From Aphrocallistes beatrix (Eukaryota > Porifera > Hexactinellida > Sceptrulophora > Aphrocallistidae), in the NCBI GenBank assembly GCA_963281255.1, contig OY725491.1, positions 4,514,857 through 4,578,856 of the forward strand: 64,000 nt of DNA, in the 5' to 3' direction. The position numbers and the translations under genes are program-made. Under the pieces are notes generated by a model. That model did not search any database. It worked only from the letters and a program-made list of their open reading frames with translations, and had not been told where the DNA came from. Numbering within the stretch: the first letter of the stretch is position 1; each line of letters starts with the position of its first letter. Positions 56,561 to 64,000 of this stretch are shown here, piece after piece.

Positions 56561-57324
56561 GTAAAGGGAACAACCGCCAATGAAAAGTTTACTCAGCTGC
56601 ACATAATTAGTGACAAACGGATCCTTGAACCCCACGACTCACCTTATCGCATGGAGGATGTCTGTCGTCTAATTCCACAGGGTCTTAATAATGCAGGCTC
56701 AAAAAAAATTGGGTATCATCGGAACTGCTATCAAAAGTTTATAAAAATCTTGACAGTTTTAAGGGTAATAAGGTAGGAACATTATCCTGGACACAGAGAT
56801 GGGGATCGGAGCTCCTTTCTCGACTAACTTGCAACGACAAACACGGATCCATTTGGGATGATTCCCCAAAAAAAGCCTCAATTTCCGTTCCTTACATATT
56901 AGTGCCCGTTTATTTTAGTCTCTAATGAGACAAAAATTCCGGGGACGAAAATTCCAGGGACGAAAGTTCTGCTATGGAGTATATAACGAGCATGCTCTCT
57001 CGACTATTTATTATAAGCATAATTCTATTTAGGGTCCCCCCATATTGACAAATTCATAAGAATATCAGGGGGGTCACCTCCATTTTTAAGGGGGGACCCC
57101 CATTTATTCCAATGATTTTGTTAATTTGGGGCCCCCCCTCATTTATGTAACTAAACGATTTCATTTGTGGGGGGCTCTCCCAAATTTGGGGGAGAATCCT
57201 CAAATTCATGAATTAAAGGAATTCCTAATATCAGCACTGGTTTCCAAATTATCGCATACAAAAGTGTGCATGGATTTCATTTACTGTGTGTGACTGATTA
57301 ACGTGCATCCACAATACCATTCTA
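56561..57324. other. Spacer with G/C-run arm fragment
   Basis: 57025-57215 has the GGGGGGACCCCC-type blocks of the Ginger-like arms without a visible partner. 57240-57275 resembles the TTCCAAATTATCGCATACAA phrase at 2475 and 4190. A GGGACGAAAATTCC patch lies at 56935. No gene. Confidence 0.5.
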
Positions 57325-58654
57325 CTTAGGTCATTTCAAAAGTACTACTCACTGTTGATTTTTGACAGCTAGTGTATATCTAATGCACCCATTAATATAA
57401 TCCAGATAGCATTACCCATTCCCTCCTAATATCTAAAAGAAATTTTAAGATAGCATAAATATTTTTCTTACAATCATAATTTCAATATTGACAGTTTTGG
57501 CTACTTATACATTTATGGCTTCAAAATCGTCAGTTATTATGCAAGAGCAAAGGGCATATATCAAGTTTCGTTCACTGCTAAAAGATTCGAACAGGAACAT
57601 CCACAATGATCTCGTGGAAGTTAGTGGAGATCAAGCACTTGCTTATTCCACGGTTAGAAGAAGAAGATGGGCTCAACTATTCAGAGAGGAAAGAGACAGC
57701 ATTGAAGATGAACCTCGGACTGGTAGGCCTAAATCTGCAACCTGTGAACCCTCAATTGAGTTGGTTTGTGAATTTCTTCGAAATGACCCTTGCTGCTCTA
57801 TTGAAGAGATTTCTAAGTATACGGATATCTCAACGGGAAGTATTTACCGCATTCTGAAGGAAGATCTCGGAGTAAGGAAGGTTTGCGTTTGGTGGGTGCC
57901 GTATTTGCTGTCAGAGCCCCAGATGAAACAGAGGGTGGAGTGTTGTGAAAATCTTCTTCTACAGTACGAAAAATTTGATGCAAGGCGACTCTATGGGATA
58001 GTAACCATAGATGAAACTTGGATTTACTATTCACAACCTAAATCCAAGGAAAAAGTGTTGGCTGCGTCCGGGCGAACCCCGACCTAAAAACCGCGTCCAG
58101 ATTTCCGTGCCAAGAAGGTAATGTACGCAATTGCATTTGACGCCTACGGCCCAGTTGCTCAAGTTTGCGATCCGAAGGGCCAGAATGTTACTGGAGACTT
58201 TTATTGCACTCATGTGCTCGCAGAATTCGGTAAACACTACGCAGAGCGTCGGCCGAGATCTGGTCCTCGTGGAATAAAACGATAATGCCAGTGGCCATAA
58301 AACTAAACAAGTCGCCGCATACATCAAGGATATAGGGATGCAGACACTGAATCACCCTCCCTATTCCCCTGACCTAAGTCCTTGTAACTTCTGGTTGTTT
58401 TCCAAGCTGAAATGTCATCTCTCTGGCAAGGAGTTCACTAGTCGAATGGAGATCGGATTCGCCATTCATAAGTACCTGAAATCGATCCACAGACAGAGTA
58501 TAAAAAGACATTTCGCTGCTGAGTAGAACGTCTAAAGGAGTGTATTCGCGTCAAAGGAGACTATTTCGAGAAGATATAATTAAATAACACATCAGTCATT
58601 GCTTAATATCAAAATGAGGGGGGGGGGTGATCAGTACTTTTGAAATGACCTAAG
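57325..58654 (+). mobile_element. mariner element, complete with TIRs and TA duplications
   Basis: 1330 bp, with ends CTTAGGTCATTTCAAAAG and the perfect inverse, TA at 57323-4 and 58655-6. It carries one transposase, now broken. Length and architecture are standard for mariner. Confidence 0.95.
57515..58526 (+). pseudogene. mariner transposase, inactivated
   Basis: From ATG 57515 the frame reads through the two helix-turn-helix domains (ending GSIYRILKEDLGVRK), the WVPYLL linker and the first catalytic Asp in TIDETWIYYS, then stops at 58085 soon after a frame break. The rest continues in other frames: MYAIAFDAYGPVAQVC, then a stop directly before NDNASGHKTK (second Asp; HDN is usual), then PPYSPDLSPCNFWLF (third Asp; YSPDL), giving the DD34D pattern of mariner. 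It resembles the SETMAR-like invertebrate group. At least two frameshifts and one stop. Confidence 0.9.
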
Positions 58655-58720
58655 TATCTACGAATATCTTTAAAACTGACATACACCAAGGGAACAAAAG
58701 TATTTGAACATTCATACTCA

Positions 58721-60296
58721 TCCTTATTTATTTATATATATACGTATATCTCTGTAACGAATTGATTGAAGAAACTGCCGGGCGCAGAAAGCTGATTTTT
58801 GGCATGTGGGAGTATTTTGGCTATGGCTCCAGTAAGTTCTGAGTTCAGAGCAAAATGTCAACTCATCATGGAATTATGACGTCAAACAGTTATTCGGGCA
58901 TAACTTAGCCATTATAAGAGATAGCAGGCTGAAATTTTAATAGAATATGTATACTAACATATTTCACATATGATGCAACTATTATCAAAAAATTATGACT
59001 CATCACTCTGTTATGACTTCATCATTACTCATCAAAATTTTAAAAATTGACAAATTTGGTGATTTTTCGAGTGATATCGATTTTAAAACTAAGATGGACC
59101 ATAGCCTACTATATATAAGGCCTAAGAGTAACTTAACCAGGAATGCGGTAGAAGATGGATGAAGAAATACATGAGCTGCCGAAAAATCATTAACAAAGCA
59201 CAATAGAGCTTAGGAATGTATTACCAGCATATATAAATATGGTGTCAAAACACCCATATCCGTTGTTAAAATTTAGATTAGCCATCAAATGATTCCGCAA
59301 CAGGTTATATTTGGGTCAAATTTAGTGATTTTCAGAGGCCGTTTAAGGGCACTTCTAAGTGTTTTTATAATAAGGTTTTTCGCATAGAACTGAGAAGTGA
59401 ATGTGTTAATACGAAAAATTTGGAATTTTTTCATGGAATGTTCTTACAATCCAGTGTTGCTATGGAAACGTGTTTTGGTCAGTTGGGGCTATATCTTGAA
59501 AACAGCGATACCTAGACATTTAAATATGATCCCATTTGATAGCAAATAGGCTACTTCCTATTTAGCTATAATACAATTTCTGTGTCTAAATTCAATAATT
59601 TACGAGATATTCGACAAATTACCAAATGTGACCAATATGATAAATTGTCTAATAACCCGTAAATTATTGAATTGAGACATAGAAATTGTATTATAGCTTA
59701 ATAGGAAGTAGCCTATTTGCTATCAAATGGGATTAAATTTGAATGTCTAGCTATCGCTGTTTTCAAGATATAGTCCCAACTGACCAAAACACGTTTCCAT
59801 AGCAACACTGGAATGTAAGAACATTCCATGAAAAAATTCCAAATTTTTCGTATTAACACATTCACTTCTCAGTTCTATGCGAAAAACCTTATTATAAAAA
59901 CACTTAGAAGTGCCCTTAAACGGCCTCTGAAAATCACTAAATTTGACCCAAATATAACCTGTTGCGCAATTATTTGATGACTAATCTAAATTTTAACAAC
60001 GGATATGGGTGCTTTGACACCATATTTATATATGCTGGTAATACATTCCTAAGCTCTATTGTACTTTGTTAATGATTTAAGGCAGCTCATGTATTTCTTC
60101 AACCATCTTCTACTGCATCCCTAGTGCCAAATTTTCAAGTTACTCTGAGGCCTTATTATAGTAGGCTATGGATGGACATATTTAGAGATGATATCTCCCT
60201 TATAATTAACCAATGTCACCTCCAGGCGACCGAAGGGAGCCTCCGGCGGACACAAAGTGTCCGCCAGCCGCGCAGCGAGCAAGCGAAGCGCGCTTG
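58721..60296 (+). mobile_element. Helitron family A interrupted by a palindromic element
   Basis: Degenerate 5' end TCCTTATTTATTTATATA after A, family A body to 59098, then resuming at 60172 to the 3' end CGCGCTTG at 60296. A 20-kb-scale comparison with other copies shows only the insertion as extra. Confidence 0.8.
59099..60171. mobile_element. 1073-bp palindromic (foldback) element
   Basis: Ends CCATAGCCTACTATATATAA and TTATAGTAGGCTATGG with arms of about 500 bp, centred near 59640. Flanks ATGGA (GATGGAC if one base of each end is excluded) repeat on both sides. It sits inside a Helitron, so it is younger. No coding sequence. Confidence 0.85.
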
Positions 60297-60300
60297 TTGT

Positions 60301-60790
60301 ACTAAAATGGGTCAATTCATGAAGTTTTGTAATTATCGATTACCCTTTATGCCACATACGCTCATTTTTATTGATTAATTTCAGGTTCCTCATTATTTAT
60401 CTTCAGGAATCCAGGAAAATTTACTGTATCACGAATTTCGAAAATTGTTCTAGTATTTTAATCAAATGTTATTATTTAACGCGTTAGATGACATTATATA
60501 CAATGTACCTTTCCCTAAATCACTTACTTATCCTTTTCGAAATCTTTAATTACATATTTTGGCCTTTATGTAAAATCCAGAGAATTCCCTGGATCGAGAA
60601 TTTCGAAATTTAAGTATATCGATTAATGCTAATTTAGTCATTAAAATTGAAAATATTTTAACATCCAGGGATTTACCATTGAAATCCTGGGATTTCACTC
60701 CTAAAATCCAGGGAAAAGAGGGGTTGGTAAGTGGCATAGTTCAGTGGCATAGTTCTCCTGGATGCAGGATATCGTAAGGAAAGGATTACT
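60301..60790. other. Spacer
   Basis: Contains a short inverted pair CCTGGATTTTA / TAAAATCCAGG around 60580-60715; otherwise unremarkable. Confidence 0.35.
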
Positions 60791-60796
60791 CTATCC

Positions 60797-61412
60797 ATAG
60801 CCTACTATATACAAGGCCTCAGAGTAACTAGTGGATTTGGGGCTAGGGATGCGGTAGAAGATGGTTGAACTAATACATGAGCTGCCTTAAATCATTAACA
60901 AAGCACAATAGAGCTTAGGAATGTATTACCAGCATATATAAATATGGTGTCAAAGTACCCATATCCGTTGTTAAAATTTTGATTAGTCACCATATGGTTG
61001 CGCAATAGGTTATATTTGTGACAAATTTGGTGATTTTCAGAGATCGTTTAAGGGCACTTCTAAGTGTTTTTATTCTAAAACTTTTCGTATAGAACTAAGA
61101 TGTGAATGGGGTAATACGAAAAATGAATTTTTTTCATGGAATGTTACTACATTCCAGTGTTGCTATGGAAACGTGTTTTGGTCAGTTGTGGTCATATCTT
61201 GAAAACCGCGATAGCTAGACATTCAAATGTAATTCCATTTGATAGCGAATTTACTACTTCCTATTAAGCGATAATATAATTTCGACGTCTAAATCAAATG
61301 GTTTACGAGATATTCGATAAATTACCAAATGTAACCAATATGATGAATTATCCAATAACTCGTGAACTTTTGAATTTAGACAAATAAATTATATTATCGC
61401 TTAATGTTAAAT
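60797..61412. mobile_element. Left half of a palindromic element
   Basis: Starts CCATAGCCTACTATATACAA and follows the arm of the element at 59099 through the centre, then is cut at about 61412 by a LINE tail. Confidence 0.75.
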
Positions 61413-62000
61413 AAGTGCATATACAGTATATAATAGTATAGTCGCGAAAGTAATCATAGTGTCATCGTTTCCAAAAGAAACAGACACACTTCCATCTCAT
61501 TTGTAACAGAATGGTCAGAAATTATATCCATACGTATTGCGATCATACTTTAACAGATACTAGTGTACTACTTTTAATCTAGTTATTTATCATATAAACA
61601 AATTTGATGATTATTGTGAGTGTTGGATTGAGTTTTAGATTAATATTTTTGGGTAAATACTATACCTTGAAGCAGGAAACTTGTTTCTTTGTCTGACCTT
61701 AATACATAATTAATTTATTTTGACAAAATTAAATATTTTTCATTGGGCTAAAATCTCATTATTATGAGTTATCATTAATTAAATACTGAGTTATCATTAA
61801 TTAAATATTCGCAACGAAATTGTAAAATTTTATCACTATTCCTAGTATATTTGGACACAGGCGTTTTACATAATTTAAAGGTGTTATTTCCCCAATCAAC
61901 AGCTTCCTTTGAAGGATTTCTAGAATTAAATTTCTTTGAAGAGTTGAATGTTTTATCGAGCTTTGTCTAATTGACAGGCCGTTAATAAAATTTTCCATAT
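61413..62000 (-). pseudogene. LINE 3' end, second copy
   Basis: Minus-strand copy of the LINE tail at 21120-21515. The 61998-61801 frame (contains RQSSIKHSTLQRNLI) corresponds to the extreme C-terminus of the LINE protein. 5'-truncated, inserted between a palindromic element and a MULE remnant. Confidence 0.65.
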
Positions 62001-62109
62001 CCTTTTCAGTTTAAAGGATTATCTCGTTTAGCTTGTTAACTAAGTCCCAAAAGTTTGGACTCTATGAGATCTAAATTTACGCTTTAGATTTGCATGAAAA
62101 CTTTCTAAG

Positions 62110-62690
62110 TCATTCGTTATTCGTTTTTTTCTTTTTGAAAACAGAAAGTCGTACAGGACCGATTTTGCGTAGCCAGTATTTCTCATAATGTCTAAATAAT
62201 TTTATTACTCTTTTGTTGTCCGAATGAAGTAATTCCAGTTTTGCTTCTTTGAGTAAATAATATGTTTCAATAATTTTACTTGAAGGAAGAAGAGGCAAAT
62301 TAATCAATTGTTGGAACCAACTGTTAAACTGTTTATTGCAAGAGTACAAATGTGACAATCCATTTTTCAGTATTGCAGTCTTATAGGTAGCTTTCTTGTG
62401 ATGAAATAAGCAACCACTTGCATCAGCGTCAGGAAAACCTGTAGAAAATGATTGAAACAATGCTTCTTCGAAATCTGTAACAATTTCTGACACAGTAAAT
62501 GTAATTATTTCTTTAATTTTGGAGACTATTCTGTTATTAATTCATTAGTCTTTCGGGACATAAGGATGTGAAGTGCAGGCAAGGTATAGAGTTTGAACTG
62601 AAGGAAAATGTTAAGTAATTGATAATACTGTTTTAGAACTACATAAAAGGTAGCATCAGCTTGAGAAGCGATCTGCCTAGTATCAATACC
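62110..62690 (-). pseudogene. MULE transposase fragment
   Basis: Minus-strand reading: DATFYVVLKQYYQLLNIF (first catalytic Asp), LPALHILMSRKTNEL, a stop, then IVSKIKEIITFTVSEIVTDF (second Asp), DADASGCLFHHKKATYK, LYSCNKQFNSWFQ and YWLRKIGPVRLSVF. This is the central part of a FLYWCH-associated MULE transposase, a different lineage from the one at 47726. Broken once near 62530; both termini missing. Confidence 0.85.
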
Positions 62691-62841
62691 ATTTAAGGTT
62701 ATTATAGAGAGTGGAATTTCTTGTCAAGCCAGTCAACAGGTAGAGTGGAGAGAATAGATACTTTATCAATACAACTAGTAATGCATTTCATCTTCTAAAA
62801 TTTTTGAAAATCACGAATGAGCACGATGGTCTGTTGGAGAA

Positions 62842-63575
62842 TGGCCTACTTAATATATGGCTATACTATATGACACCGAGAAGGCCATAAAGCGAAGAGT
62901 TGTTCTAGTTCATTTAAAACAGCGTTATCTGCATTTTAATGCTTGATTTTTGTATTGAACAACAATAGGGAGGCATTAATCCAAAAATATTAATTGGAAT
63001 GTCTATGAATTCCTCAGTTGCTATGGAAACAAATAATTTAATGTTTAAGCCATATCTCAAAATGTATACGTAGATCGTAGACACTAAGAGATTATACCAT
63101 TCAATCCGCAAACTATTACTTCCTATATGATAATAATACTGTTCCCGTGTCTATTTTCTGAGTTATCTAGGATTTTATCACGATCTATAGAGAAGTAATG
63201 AGATGTGACAAAATCTAGATAACTTGCAGAAAATATTGAAAATAGACACGGAAACAGTATTATTATCATATAGGAAGTGATAGTTTGCAGATTGAATGGT
63301 ATAATTTCTTAGTGTCTACAATCTATATATTTAGAGATATGGCTTAAACATTCAATTATTTGTTTCCATGGCAACTGAGGAATGCATAGACATTCCAATT
63401 AAAATTTTCAGATTTTTTGATTAAGGCCTTCCTATTGTTGTTCTATAAAAAAATCAAACATTAAAAATGCAGATAACGATGTTTTAAATGAGAACAACAG
63501 CATTTTTGCTCTAAAAAGAGCCTATTGCGCAATCACATGATGTCATGTCAACTTTTTGACAGCTGAATTGGATAC
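62842..63575. mobile_element. Palindromic element, right end truncated
   Basis: Starts GGCCTACTTAATATATGGC. Arms around a centre near 63190 are nearly identical inverses (for example AATAATACTGTTCCCGTGTC and its inverse). Same subfamily as 40469-43844. It ends near 63575 at a GGGTGTCCCATAATTATTG sequence. Confidence 0.75.
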
Positions 63576-63577
63576 TA

Positions 63578-63835
63578 TAGGGTGTCCCATAATTATTGTC
63601 CTATTTGGAATTTTCTTTATTTTAGCAATACTCCTCAACTAGAGCACTATGCCCAAGTTCTCTGTGATAAAGTTATTCACCACCCTTATACGTACAGTAA
63701 CGAAAATAGGTAAAACAATTTGAGCTATACGATAGCCTTTGTAGAATATTTTTATAATTATAAAGCCCTAAATAATCACTTATATATGTCCAGGTGCCCA
63801 AAATTGATTTTCTGATTAAAACTTCAATAAAGCTA
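63578..63835. other. Possible mariner-like end and spacer
   Basis: GGGTGTCCCATAATTATTG at 63583 resembles a mariner-type terminal repeat, but no partner or transposase is in view. Confidence 0.25.
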
Positions 63836-64000
63836 CCGTATTTCCCTGAATAAGCGCCAGGGCTTGAATAAGCGCCGGTTTGAATAAGCGACGGGTCTAA
63901 AGGGTGAGCGAAATAAATATGCGCCGGGGCTTGAATAAGCGCCGGGGCTCGAATAAGCGCCGGGACTCGAATAAGCGCCGAGGCATTTTAGTTCTCTGAA
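63836..64000. mobile_element. MITE with AATAAGCGCC repeats, copy 3 (cut by window end)
   Basis: Starts CCGTATTTCCCTGAATAAGC after TA, with five or more AATAAGCGCC units, and runs off the window. Confidence 0.8.

Noticed and set aside
61434..61560. tRNA-like or SINE origin of the shared 3' tail
   Set aside because: The same sequence follows the LINE reverse transcriptase at 21120-21515, so it is LINE tail; no A or B box pair was seen.

Overview
This is an AT-rich eukaryotic, almost certainly metazoan, window. The coding pieces are spliced or very long single exons. The gene families seen are animal-type (very large interferon-inducible-type GTPase, chondroitin GalNAc-transferase-like, THAP), and the transposon community (Helitron, hAT, mariner/Tc1, pogo, MULE, Ginger-type, non-LTR and Ty3/gypsy-type) fits an invertebrate. 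Splice sites are canonical GT..AG, and at least one predicted intron is only 41 nt. I cannot name the species.

Plausible host genes are few. They are: (1) a small spliced gene of unknown function at 4550-9764 (+), whose last coding exon is split by a 3.35-kb DNA transposon with a retroviral-type integrase; (2) a seven-TM-like membrane protein at 13895-15027 (-); (3) a distant paralogue at 24158-25252 (-), followed 26 nt later by a secreted-face membrane protein at 23243-24131 (-); (4) a chondroitin GalNAc-transferase-like pseudogene at 16562-17475 (-); (5) a short unrecognised gene at 32092-32389 (+) with a one-base break; and (6) the largest feature, an intact 1934-residue single-exon GTPase of the VLIG/URGCP type with a C-terminal zinc-binding cluster and a vWA domain at 33736-39540 (-).

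Almost everything else is mobile DNA, much of it nested. 0-2.2 kb: end of an element with G/C-run inverted repeats. 2.2-4.3 kb: decayed element ORFs with a 2A-like motif. 6.4-9.7 kb: Ginger-type element. 11-13.7 kb: Helitrons. 19.6-22.8 kb: MITE, truncated LINE and hAT remnant. 26-30.8 kb: hAT and Tc1 MITEs and a palindrome with a pogo insert. 30.8-33.5 kb: two Helitrons. 40-44.8 kb: palindromic elements nested three deep. 45.4-49.2 kb: MITE, gypsy-type integrase remnant, a 1-kb palindrome with 8-bp target duplications, and a MULE pseudogene split by a MITE. 50.8-56.6 kb: Helitrons, a THAP pseudogene between inverted repeats, and a 200-N assembly gap. 57.3-58.7 kb: a complete but dead mariner. 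58.7-64 kb: Helitron with a palindrome inserted, LINE tail, MULE remnant and more palindromes.

Two non-autonomous Helitron families share the same hairpin-rich 3' end and account for most of the GC-rich islands. Many ORFs are broken by single-base changes; whether these are real decay or uncorrected long-read errors is not decidable here, but the 5.8-kb GTPase frame being fully open argues that it at least is maintained.
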